Source of the DNA: Sphaerotilus hippei
GTDB taxonomy: Bacteria; Pseudomonadota; Gammaproteobacteria; Burkholderiales; Burkholderiaceae_C
Direction of reading: 5' to 3'
Assembly: GCF_003201595.1 (NCBI RefSeq)
Contig: NZ_QJJS01000017.1
Span: 1-64,000 of the forward strand
Length of the DNA stretch: 64,000 nucleotides
In this document: piece after piece, positions 1 to 7,148 of the stretch
How positions within the stretch are numbered: position 1 is the stretch's first letter
How the letters are laid out: every line of letters begins with the position of its first letter
Notes under the pieces: model-generated
What the model saw: only the letters and a program-made list of their open reading frames with translations
Told to the model about the DNA's origin: nothing
The model's database searches: none
Made by a program: the position numbers and the translations under genes

Positions 1-97
1 GATCGCCCCCATCGCCATGGAAGAAGGTCTGCGCTTCGCCATCCGTGAAGGCGGCCGCACCGTCGGCGCCGGCGTCGTTGCCAAGATCCTGGACTAA
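1..97 (+). CDS. tuf: elongation factor Tu, C-terminal end (partial)
   Basis: Only the last 31 codons are in the window, read from base 2. They encode the end of domain 3 of EF-Tu, finishing with the typical [16 protein letters not shown]-Tu is the GTPase that delivers aminoacyl-tRNA to the ribosome. The next gene is rpsJ in the same direction, the usual betaproteobacterial order at the end of the str operon. The rest of the gene lies upstream of the window, so the start and length cannot be judged. Confidence 0.95.
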
Positions 98-119
98 GCT
101 CTTTGTGTGACTGTGGTGG

Positions 120-182
120 AGCGGTCCCGGTGACGGGACCGCTCTGCCCTTTCAATTCGCGGCCTGGCCTTGCTCAGGCCGC
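120..182 (+). other. two hairpins between tuf and rpsJ
   Basis: The tuf-rpsJ gap holds two perfect inverted repeats. Arms 120-129 and 134-143 form a 10-bp stem with a 4-base loop. Arms 159-166 and 175-182 form an 8-bp stem and are followed by CTTGCTCTTTTT. The second could be a partial terminator that lowers rpsJ output relative to tuf, or either could be an mRNA processing site. The structure is seen directly; the function is inferred. Confidence 0.5.
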
Positions 183-206
183 CTTGCTCTTTTTGAAGGA
201 ATCGTC

Positions 207-518
207 ATGCAAAAGCAAAAGATCCGCATCCGCCTGAAGGCGTTCGATTACAAGCTGATCGACCAGTCGGCCCAGGAGATCGTGGAAACCGCCAAGCGCA
301 CCGGCGCCATCGTCAAGGGCCCGGTGCCCCTGCCGACGCGCATGCAGCGCTTCGACATCCTGCGTTCGCCGCACGTCAACAAGACCTCGCGCGACCAGTT
401 CGAGATCCGCACCCACCAGCGTCTGATGGACATCGTGGACCCGACCGACAAGACGGTCGACGCCCTGATGAAGCTCGACCTGCCGGCTGGCGTGGACGTC
501 GAGATCAAGCTGCAGTGA
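207..518 (+). CDS. rpsJ: 30S ribosomal protein S10
   Basis: The 103-residue product is full length for S10, a 30S head protein that also acts as NusE in antitermination. It begins [20 protein letters not shown] and contains the conserved GPVPLPTR segment and the RTHQRLMDI region. The ATG follows GAAGGAATCGTC, a good Shine-Dalgarno. In most proteobacteria rpsJ heads the S10 operon and is followed by rplC. Here it is followed at once by a strong terminator and unrelated genes on the other strand, so it is transcribed apart from the remaining S10 genes. Confidence 0.98.
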   Translation: MQKQKIRIRLKAFDYKLIDQSAQEIVETAKRTGAIVKGPVPLPTRMQRFDILRSPHVNKTSRDQFEIRTHQRLMDIVDPTDKTVDALMKLDLPAGVDVEIKLQ

Positions 519-556
519 TCGCTTGACCGCCGCAGGCGACCGGCCTGCGCGGACTG

Positions 557-598
557 AAAAAACCCCTGGGGCCTCACGGCCTGCAGGGGTTTTTTTTC
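557..598 (+). terminator. intrinsic terminator after rpsJ
   Basis: An A-run, the stem AACCCCTG/CAGGGGTT with an inner GGCCTCACGGCC element, and a run of eight T form a textbook rho-independent terminator 38 bases past the rpsJ stop. The A-run on the other side makes it bidirectional, but the small gene on the minus strand reads away from it. It ends the tuf-rpsJ transcript and shows that the S10 operon does not continue here. Confidence 0.93.
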
Positions 599-599
599 G

Positions 600-830
600 T
601 CAGTCGGCCCAGCGCAGCATCGCCTCGTCGCGCCAGTAGGTGACTTCGCTGTAATAGAAGGACCACACGCACTCGGTGCAACCGCGGCCGCAGCAGCTGA
701 CCGGCACCTCGGGAGGTGCCGGCAGCTCGATGCCTTGCCGGGCGGCACGGGCCTGCACGGCCTCGATCAGCGCCTCGGCTTCACGGCGTTCGGCGGGGGT
801 CCAGTTCATCAGGGCTTGGTCGGGAATCAT
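600..830 (-). CDS. small oxidoreductase-like domain protein
   Basis: This 76-residue protein has a charged helical N-terminus (TPAERREAEALIEAVQARA) and then a cysteine-rich motif, SCCGRGCTECVWSFYYSEV. That arrangement matches the oxidoreductase-like N-terminal domain family, small proteins with a CCGxGCxxCV core whose biochemical role is not established. The cysteines could bind a metal or an Fe-S centre. It stands alone: rpsJ faces it from the left and the Bug-type gene ends 46 bases beyond its start. An internal ATG at codon 8 is an alternative start, because neither ATG has a strong ribosome site. Confidence 0.75.
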   Translation of the reverse strand: MIPDQALMNWTPAERREAEALIEAVQARAARQGIELPAPPEVPVSCCGRGCTECVWSFYYSEVTYWRDEAMLRWAD

Positions 831-876
831 GCGCGGTTTCTACCACGCGCCGGCCGACCCCGGACCCGCCGACCCT

Positions 877-1869
877 TCACTCGGGCTCGATGCCCGCCGC
901 CTTGATGATGCGGCCCCACTTCTGGGTCTCGGCGCGCTGGAAGGCGGCCAGGCCGTCGGAGGTCGTGGTGTGGGCCTCCGTGCCGCTGCTCTCGAAGAAG
1001 GCCCTGGCCGGCGCGCTGCGGGTGGCCGCATGCAGCAGCTCGTTGAGGCGCTGCACCACCGGGGCCGGGGTGCCCGCCGGCACGTAGGCGGCAAACCAGT
1101 AGCTCATGTCGTAGCCCTTGACTCCCGCCTCGTCGATGGTGGGCACGTCGGGCAGCAGCGGCAGGCGCTTGTGCGTGGACACGCCCAGCGCCCGCAGCTT
1201 GCCCGAGCGCACATGCGGCACACCCGTGCCGGTGTCGGGGATCATCATGTCGATCTGGCCGCCCAGCAGGTCGGTGATGGCGTTGGGGTTGCTCTTGTAG
1301 GGCACGTGCAGGATCTCGGTGCCCGAGAGCTGCTGGAACATCTCGCCCGCCACGCGGCTGGAGGCGCTGCCACTGCCGAAGGTGAGCTTGCCCGGGGCCT
1401 TGCGGGCGGCCGCGACCAGTTCGGCCACGCTGCGGTAGGGCGAGCCGCTGTTGACCACCAGCACCTGCCCCCCACGCGCGAGCACGGTGAGCGGCACGAA
1501 GTCCTTGACCGCGTCGTAGCCGGTCTTCTTGTAGAGGTGCTCGTTGGCGGCGTGGGTCGTGTTGGTCGCGATCAGCACGGTGTAGCCGTCGGGGGCGGAC
1601 CGGGCGACGGCCTGGGTCGCCGGCATGCCGCTGGCTCCGGCCTTGTTCTCGACGATGACCGTCTGTTTCGTGTCCGCGCCGACGGACTGGGCCAGGGCGC
1701 GGGCGAGCATGTCGGTGGCGCTGCCGGCGGCGAACGGCACGACGAAGGTGATGGGCCTGGCCGGGTAGGCCTGGGCCCGGGCCAGCAGCGGCGTGGCCAG
1801 CGAGGTGGCCAGAGCCAGGGCCAGCAGCGTGCGGCGAGGCCGCGCATGAGGGGAACGGGCAGCGATCAT
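877..1869 (-). CDS. tripartite tricarboxylate transporter substrate-binding protein (Bug family)
   Basis: The product is a periplasmic binding protein of the TctC/Bug family, which captures small organic acids for TctAB-type carriers. It has a signal peptide (RRTLLALALATSLATPLLARAQA) and the family's mature start YPARPITFVVPFAAGSATD, followed by IVENKAGASG and other Bug motifs. An upstream in-frame ATG exists at 1902, but ATG 1869 follows GGAGAC at good distance and gives a normal signal peptide. No TctA or TctB gene is nearby, as is common for Bug genes in Burkholderiales. It lies 41 bases after the AtuA-like pair and probably shares their transcript. The ligand is unknown. Confidence 0.88.
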   Translation of the reverse strand: MIAARSPHARPRRTLLALALATSLATPLLARAQAYPARPITFVVPFAAGSATDMLARALAQSVGADTKQTVIVENKAGASGMPATQAVARSAPDGYTVLIATNTTHAANEHLYKKTGYDAVKDFVPLTVLARGGQVLVVNSGSPYRSVAELVAAARKAPGKLTFGSGSASSRVAGEMFQQLSGTEILHVPYKSNPNAITDLLGGQIDMMIPDTGTGVPHVRSGKLRALGVSTHKRLPLLPDVPTIDEAGVKGYDMSYWFAAYVPAGTPAPVVQRLNELLHAATRSAPARAFFESSGTEAHTTTSDGLAAFQRAETQKWGRIIKAAGIEPE

Positions 1870-1910
1870 GGTTCTGGTCTCCGGTGGGATGTGTGTGGGC
1901 AAAAGAAGGA

Positions 1911-2276
1911 TCAGCGGGCCGACCGCAGATGCGGCAGCAGCCTGGCATCGAGCTGCAGCGGCAGCTCCAGCAGCAGGAAGGACAGCGCCTTGCCGTGGCT
2001 GTCGAGGTTGAGCGTGTCGTTGACCCCGCCGTCGAGCACGTCGTCGAGCACGAAGTTCATCGCCTGCAGGTGGGGCAGCAGGTAGCGGCGCACGGCCGTG
2101 GGCTGCCGGTGGGCGAACTGAAGGGCGACGGCGGCGGGGGTCACCTGCTCGACCAGCGCGGGCCAGAGCGCCGGGTGCCAGGCGATGACGCTGATGTTGC
2201 TGCGGTTGCCCTTGTCACCGGTGCGCCCGTGGGCGGCCTGGTGCAGGGGCACGGTGATCGATGGGGATGCGCTCAT
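1911..2276 (-). CDS. AtuA-like ferredoxin-fold protein (small subunit)
   Basis: The 121-residue protein begins with a stretch containing HGRTGDKGNRSNISVIA, the hallmark of the AtuA-like ferredoxin-fold domain that forms the C-terminal part of fused AtuA proteins. It ends with LDSHGKALSFLLLELPL, also typical. In this genome the domain is a separate gene 16 bases after the large AtuA-like gene, so the two polypeptides probably form one enzyme. AtuA was named for acyclic terpene utilisation, but the reaction is not defined and the substrate here cannot be inferred. Confidence 0.8.
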   Translation of the reverse strand: MSASPSITVPLHQAAHGRTGDKGNRSNISVIAWHPALWPALVEQVTPAAVALQFAHRQPTAVRRYLLPHLQAMNFVLDDVLDGGVNDTLNLDSHGKALSFLLLELPLQLDARLLPHLRSAR

Positions 2277-2292
2277 GGCCAGGGCCTCGGGT

Positions 2293-3660
2293 TCAAGGGT
2301 TCAAGGGTTCAATGAGGCGCCAGCGTGAGGGCACCCGCTCGCGCGGCACCAGCCCGGACACGGTGTCCAGACGCGCGCGCAGCGAGGTGCGCACGCCCCC
2401 GCCACCCGCCGGGCCGCAGGTGTAGAGCGCCGTGACCTCCCGCGTGAGCCGCTGGGCGGCGTCGCGGTCGGGGTGGGCCAGGGCCACCCGCAGCCGCACG
2501 TCACGGGCGCCGTGGTCGGGTCGGGCCTCGATCCAGCGACCGGCGTCGTCGGCGAACACGCTGGCCACGCCGATCAGGTCCAGCCGCAGCGGCCCCAGGC
2601 CATCCAGCCGCTCGCGCAGCACCTCGCCGGCCAGGCGGGCCCGGCCCTCGGCTCGCACGCCGGCGTAGGAGATCTCGCCTTCGGCCAGCCAGCCGGTCTC
2701 GTGGCAGACGTTGACCTTCAGCGTCGCCGGTCGCGGATGGCCGCGCACCCCGCTCAGGCGCACCCGGTCGGGACCGACCTGCTCCAGCTCGGCAGCGGAC
2801 AGGTCGGCCACGACGTCGGGGGTCAGGTAGGCCGCCGGATCGTGCACCTCGTAGAGCAGCTGCTCGAGCACCGTGTGGCGATGGATCACGCCCCCCGTGC
2901 CGGCCGGCTTGCCGATCGTGCAGTGGCCGTCGGCCTCGATCTCGGCGATCGGATAACCCAGCCGGGCCAGGCCCGGCACGTCCTTGACGCCCGGGTCGGC
3001 GTAATAACCCCCGCTGACCTGTGCGCCACATTCCAGCAGGTGCCCGGCCATGGTCGCCCGGGCGAGGCGATCCCAGTCGTCGCGGGCCCAGCCGAAATGG
3101 GCCAGGGCCGGGCCGACCACCAGCGACGGATCGGCCACCCGGCCGCAGACCACGATCTGGGCGCCGGCCAGCAGCGCATCGGCGATCGCCTCGGCGCCCT
3201 GGTAGGCGTTGGCCGACACGATGGACAGGCCCTGCAGCGCCGGCCCCATCACCTCGTCGAGCAGGGCACGACCCGCGGCATCGCTCAGGTCGTCGCCCTC
3301 GACCACCGCGATGCGCGGTGGCGCCAGGCCCAGTTCGGCCGCCAGCGCCTGCAGCCGGCGTGCCGCGCCGGCCGGGTTGGCCGCCCCGAAGTTGCTGACG
3401 ATGCGCACCCCCGCCGCGAGGCAGCGGGCCAGCACCGGGCGGACCAGCTCGTCGAGCAGCGGCTCGTACCCGCCGTCCGGATCGCCACGCCGCGCCAGCT
3501 GGGCCAGCGCCAGCGTGCGCTCGGCCAGGGTCTCGAAGATCAGCACGGCCGGCCCACCGCTGGCGATCAGCGCGTCGACCACCGGGCCGGCCGCATCGGT
3601 GCGGTCGCCGGAAAAGCCTGCGGCGCAGCCCACGCGCAGGACGGATGTGTGTGCAGTCAC
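2293..3660 (-). CDS. AtuA family acyclic terpene utilisation protein (DUF1446)
   Basis: This is the large AtuA/DUF1446 domain. Family features include an N-terminal GCAAGFSGDRTDAAGPVVD, the GANAYQG-like segment SANAYQGAEAIADAL, VCGRVADPSLVVGP and HLLECGAQVSGGYYADP. The family occurs in terpenoid and acyl-CoA catabolic clusters, with unknown mechanism. The start is placed at GTG 3660 because the sequence between an earlier ATG (3684) and this GTG contains a strong AGGAG, which must lie upstream of the true start. Together with the small AtuA-like gene and the Bug protein it forms an operon divergent from a LysR gene, suggesting a substrate-inducible catabolic unit. Confidence 0.85.
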   Translation of the reverse strand: MTAHTSVLRVGCAAGFSGDRTDAAGPVVDALIASGGPAVLIFETLAERTLALAQLARRGDPDGGYEPLLDELVRPVLARCLAAGVRIVSNFGAANPAGAARRLQALAAELGLAPPRIAVVEGDDLSDAAGRALLDEVMGPALQGLSIVSANAYQGAEAIADALLAGAQIVVCGRVADPSLVVGPALAHFGWARDDWDRLARATMAGHLLECGAQVSGGYYADPGVKDVPGLARLGYPIAEIEADGHCTIGKPAGTGGVIHRHTVLEQLLYEVHDPAAYLTPDVVADLSAAELEQVGPDRVRLSGVRGHPRPATLKVNVCHETGWLAEGEISYAGVRAEGRARLAGEVLRERLDGLGPLRLDLIGVASVFADDAGRWIEARPDHGARDVRLRVALAHPDRDAAQRLTREVTALYTCGPAGGGGVRTSLRARLDTVSGLVPRERVPSRWRLIEPLNP

Positions 3661-3699
3661 GGGTTCGGGTCTCCTGATGCGCACTCTAGGCAGACCGGT

Positions 3700-3720
3700 T
3701 TATGCTGTGAATTCGAATTT
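3700..3720. promoter_or_regulatory. putative operator between AtuA operon and LysR gene
   Basis: The 85-base divergent gap contains a perfect 10-bp palindrome, AATTCGAATT at 3710-3719, nested in TGAA-N8-TTCA. LysR-type regulators usually bind such dyads between themselves and a divergent target. No clear -35 box is visible, so the exact promoters remain open. Confidence 0.45.
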
Positions 3721-3745
3721 TCAGATGAATTGATCGGAATGGCAG

Positions 3746-4627
3746 ATGAATGTATCGCTGCGCCAGCTGCACGCCTTCCTGATGCTGGCCGAACAGCGCA
3801 GCTTCACCCGTGCGGCCGCGGCCTGCCACCTGTCGCAGCCGGCGTTCAGCGCGATGATCCGCAGCCTGGAGCACTCGCTCGGCCTGAAATTGTTCGACCG
3901 CAGCACCCGCCATGTCGCCCTCACGGCCGAAGGCGAGGCCTTCGTCGAACCCGCCCGGCGGGTGCAGGCGGAGCTCGAGGTGGCGCTGGCGGGCGCGCGT
4001 GACGCGGCGGCGCTGCGGCGCGGCCGGGTGTCGCTGGCGCTGCTGCCTTCGCTGGCCGCGGGCTGGCTGCCCGACGTGCTGGCGCGGTTCCGGACCGCCC
4101 ACCCGGGCATCGAGCTGGAGGTGAGCGACGGGCTGTCGGAGGACTGCATCGCGCGTGTCGCCAGCGGCCGGGCCGACTTCGCGCTGGCGGCCATCCGCGC
4201 GGACACCCCCGAGCTGCAGGCCCGACCCTTCTGCCACGACGACTTCCACCTGGTCTGCCGGGACGACCACCCGCTGGCACGGCAGCCGGTGCTGACGGTC
4301 GAGACCCTGGCCGCCTGGCCCTTCGTGCACCTGTCCCGCGTCAGCAGCGTGCGCCAGTACCTGGAGGCGGCCTTCCATCCCCAGCCGATGAACACGCTGA
4401 TGGAGGTCGACCAGCTCGCCACCGTGATGGGCATGGTGCGTGCGGGCCTGGGCATCAGCGTCGTGCCCGCCCTGGCCCTCTTCCACTTCGACCAGCCCGG
4501 ACTGGTGACCCGGCCGCTGCCCTGGCCGGGCCTGACCCGCCAGATCTACCTGGTGCGCCGGCGCGACCGCAGCCTGTCGGTGGCGGCCCAGGCGCTGCAC
4601 GACCAGGCCCTGGCCGAGCGCCCCTGA
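3746..4627 (+). CDS. LysR family transcriptional regulator
   Basis: The 293-residue protein has the LysR layout: an N-terminal winged helix-turn-helix (about residues 1-60, with RSFTRAAAACHLSQPAFSAM) and a C-terminal periplasmic-binding-like effector domain starting near residue 90 (GRVSLALLPSLAAGWLPDVL). It is transcribed away from the AtuA-AtuA-like-Bug operon across a short palindromic gap and is the obvious candidate regulator of that unit and of itself. The effector is unknown but probably resembles the Bug ligand or the AtuA substrate. It ends 22 bases from the convergent glycerate kinase gene. Confidence 0.9.
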   Translation: MNVSLRQLHAFLMLAEQRSFTRAAAACHLSQPAFSAMIRSLEHSLGLKLFDRSTRHVALTAEGEAFVEPARRVQAELEVALAGARDAAALRRGRVSLALLPSLAAGWLPDVLARFRTAHPGIELEVSDGLSEDCIARVASGRADFALAAIRADTPELQARPFCHDDFHLVCRDDHPLARQPVLTVETLAAWPFVHLSRVSSVRQYLEAAFHPQPMNTLMEVDQLATVMGMVRAGLGISVVPALALFHFDQPGLVTRPLPWPGLTRQIYLVRRRDRSLSVAAQALHDQALAERP

Positions 4628-4649
4628 ACAGACCGCGGGGGCGCGGTGA

Positions 4650-5930
4650 TCAGGTCGCAGGCGGAGTCGCGGCCTCGATGAGGATGGCCCGGAAATCGTT
4701 CACGTTGGTCAGCGTCGGACCGGTCACGACCGAATCGCCCAGCGCCTGGAAGAAGCCGTGGCCGTCGTTGTCGTCCAGGTGGCGGCGTGGATGAAGGCCC
4801 AGGCGCCAGGCCCGGGCCAGCGTGTCGGGGCCGATGAGCGCACCGGCGATCTCCTCGACCCCATCCACCCCGTCGGTGTCGCCGGCCAGCGCATGCACCC
4901 TGGGCAGGCCGTCCAGCCCGAGGGCCAGGGACAGCAGGCACTCGACGTTGCGCCCGCCGCGGCCCTGGCCACGCACGGTGACGGTGGTCTCGCCGCCCGA
5001 CAGCAGCACGCAAGGGGGCACGAAGGGCTGGCCGCGCAGCACCACCTGCCGCGTGATGCCGGCCAGCACCTGGCCGACGTCGCGGGCCTCGCCTTCGAGG
5101 CTGTCGCCCAGGATGTGGGGCGTCACCCCCGCCGCGCGGGCCACGTGCGCGGCCGCCTCGAGCGCGATCTGGGGGGTGGTGATCATGCGGGTCCGGCTGC
5201 CCGACAGACGCGGGTCGCCCGGCTTGACGGTCTCGCCTCGCCCGCTCTCGAGCAGGGCCCGCACCGCCTCGGGCACGCGGATGTGATGGCGCTCGAGGAT
5301 GGCCAGCGCGTCGGCACAGGTGCTCGGGTCGGCCACCGTCGGTCCGGAGGCGATGTCCTGCGGAGCATCCCCGGGCACGTCGGAGATCAGCAGCGTGACC
5401 AGCCGGGCCGGATGGCAGGCCGCCGCCAGGCGACCGCCCTTGAGCGCCGACAGGTGGCGGCGCACGCAGTTCATCTCCGAGATGGTGGCCCCGCTGCCGA
5501 GCAGGGCGGTGTTCACCGCCTGCTTGTCGGCCAGGGTCAGCCCCGGCCCCGGCGCCACCAGCAAGGACGAGCCCCCGCCGGAGATCAGCGCGATCACCAG
5601 GTCATCGGCCGTCAGGCCGCTCACCAGCGCCTGCATGCGTTCGGCCGCCCGGGCTCCGGCGGCATCGGGCACCGGATGGGCCGCCTGCACGATCTCGAGG
5701 CGGGAACACGGCACCTCGTGGCCGTAGCGGGTGATGACCAGGCCTTCGAGCGGGCCGGGCCAGTGGTCCTCCAGCGCCCGGGCCATCGCAGCCGACGCCT
5801 TGCCCGCGCCGATGACGATGGTGCGACCCCGGGGCGGCGGCGGCAGGTGGGGCGGCAGGCAGGACGCCGGCTGTGCCGCGGCGATGGCCGCGTCGAACAT
5901 CTGGCGCAACAGGATCGGGTGATCGGTCAT
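4650..5930 (-). CDS. glycerate 2-kinase (GckA/TtuD, MOFRL family)
   Basis: The 426-residue protein is a class II glycerate kinase. It shows the N-terminal GAGKASAAMARALE loop, the LISGGGSSLLVAPGPG motif, NCVRRHLSALKGGRLA and a C-terminal MOFRL-type segment (ALAGDTDGVDG and TLTNVNDFRA). Such enzymes phosphorylate D-glycerate to 2-phosphoglycerate in the serine, glyoxylate or tartrate routes. No tartronate semialdehyde reductase or glyoxylate carboligase gene is adjacent. It overlaps the upstream phosphoesterase gene by four bases (ATGA), so the two are translationally coupled. The family is clear; the symbol gckA or ttuD cannot be chosen from sequence. Confidence 0.9.
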   Translation of the reverse strand: MTDHPILLRQMFDAAIAAAQPASCLPPHLPPPPRGRTIVIGAGKASAAMARALEDHWPGPLEGLVITRYGHEVPCSRLEIVQAAHPVPDAAGARAAERMQALVSGLTADDLVIALISGGGSSLLVAPGPGLTLADKQAVNTALLGSGATISEMNCVRRHLSALKGGRLAAACHPARLVTLLISDVPGDAPQDIASGPTVADPSTCADALAILERHHIRVPEAVRALLESGRGETVKPGDPRLSGSRTRMITTPQIALEAAAHVARAAGVTPHILGDSLEGEARDVGQVLAGITRQVVLRGQPFVPPCVLLSGGETTVTVRGQGRGGRNVECLLSLALGLDGLPRVHALAGDTDGVDGVEEIAGALIGPDTLARAWRLGLHPRRHLDDNDGHGFFQALGDSVVTGPTLTNVNDFRAILIEAATPPAT

Positions 5931-7090
5931 GTCGTCTCGCGGTGAGGTCGCACCAGCCTCAGGTGGGTGATCTCAGAAGCCGCGCCCAGCCGCTTGGGCG
6001 GGCCCCAGTAACCGGTGCCGCGGCTGGTGTAGATCCAGAGGTCCTGCAGCCGGTGCAGGCCGGCGGTGAAAGGCTGCTGCATCGGCACGAACCATTTCCA
6101 GGGCAGGAACTGCCCGCCGTGGGTGTGGCCGGACAGCTGCAGATCGTAACCCGCGCCCGCGGCCAGCAGCGCGCTGCGCGGCTGGTGGGCCAGCAGCAGC
6201 CGCAGGCCCGCGTGCGCCGGGGCACCGGCCAGCGCGGCATGCGGATCGCTGCGGTGGCCGGGCTCGAAGTGGTGCGCGCCATGGTCGGCCACCCCGGCGA
6301 CCACCACCGCCGCCCGGCCGTGCTGGATCACCACATGCTCGTTGAGCAGTACCTGCACGCCCAGCTGGCGCAGGTGGCGGATCCAGGCCGGCGCGCCGCT
6401 GTAGTACTCGTGGTTGCCCGTCACGAAATAGCTGCCGTGGCGCGACTGCAGCTCGGCCAGCGGCGCCACGTGCACGGCCAGCTGCTCGACCGAGCCGTCG
6501 ACCAGGTCCCCGGTGATGGCCACCAGATCGGCCTGCAGGCGGTTGACCCGCTGCACGATGGCCCGCAGGTAGGCCGCACCGATGGTCGGCCCGACATGGA
6601 TGTCGCTGATCTGCGCGATGGTGAACCCGTGCAGCGCGTCGGGCAGATCGGCGATCGGCACGTCGACCCGGACCACCGCCGCGGTCCGGCGGGCGTTGAA
6701 CAGCCCGACGAGCGTGGCCAGCGCCGACAGCAGCAGCACGGCCAGCGCACTCCCGCTCGACCAGCCCGGGGCCGCCGCGGCGCTCCAGCCGGCCCAGCCG
6801 AGCATCGTCAGCGTCAGCAGCAGCAGCTCGCGCAGCACCGTGCCGACCAGCACGCTCGAGAACCAGCCCATCAGCAGCAGCCCGGCCCAGCCGAAGCCCT
6901 GGGCGAGGCGGTCGTGCCGATGGCGGGTGCCCAGCACCGACCAGGGGATCAGCACGGTGGACCCTGCCAGCAGGCCCCACAGCAGCACCGCCGTCATCGG
7001 CCAGTGGCCCACCAGGCCCCCGGACAGGCGCCAGGCCACGAGTCCGTGCAGCAGGGCCGACACGGCAAGAAAGGGCAACCAGGGTCTCAT
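5927..7090 (-). CDS. membrane-anchored calcineurin-like metallophosphoesterase
   Basis: About 150 N-terminal residues form four to five hydrophobic segments. A calcineurin-type domain follows with every metal-ligand motif: ISDIHVGP, ITGDLVDGS, VTGNHEYYSG and LSGHTHGGQ. This is the YkuE/YaeI-like class of membrane-attached phosphoesterases, whose substrates (often lipid-linked phosphates) are mostly undefined. The topology suggests that the catalytic domain follows the last membrane span. The stop codon overlaps the glycerate kinase start by four bases. That coupling may simply reflect compact gene packing. Confidence 0.85.
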   Translation of the reverse strand: MRPWLPFLAVSALLHGLVAWRLSGGLVGHWPMTAVLLWGLLAGSTVLIPWSVLGTRHRHDRLAQGFGWAGLLLMGWFSSVLVGTVLRELLLLTLTMLGWAGWSAAAAPGWSSGSALAVLLLSALATLVGLFNARRTAAVVRVDVPIADLPDALHGFTIAQISDIHVGPTIGAAYLRAIVQRVNRLQADLVAITGDLVDGSVEQLAVHVAPLAELQSRHGSYFVTGNHEYYSGAPAWIRHLRQLGVQVLLNEHVVIQHGRAAVVVAGVADHGAHHFEPGHRSDPHAALAGAPAHAGLRLLLAHQPRSALLAAGAGYDLQLSGHTHGGQFLPWKWFVPMQQPFTAGLHRLQDLWIYTSRGTGYWGPPKRLGAASEITHLRLVRPHRETT

Positions 7091-7148
7091 CGTGCGCAGA
7101 TGAGGCCATGACCGCGGACCGCAAGCCCCGGCGCCGCGGGCCTTCGGT

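Noticed and set aside
120-143. Strong terminator between tuf and rpsJ
   Set aside because: The hairpin is not followed by a T-run and rpsJ has no promoter of its own that I can see. Read-through from tuf is more likely.
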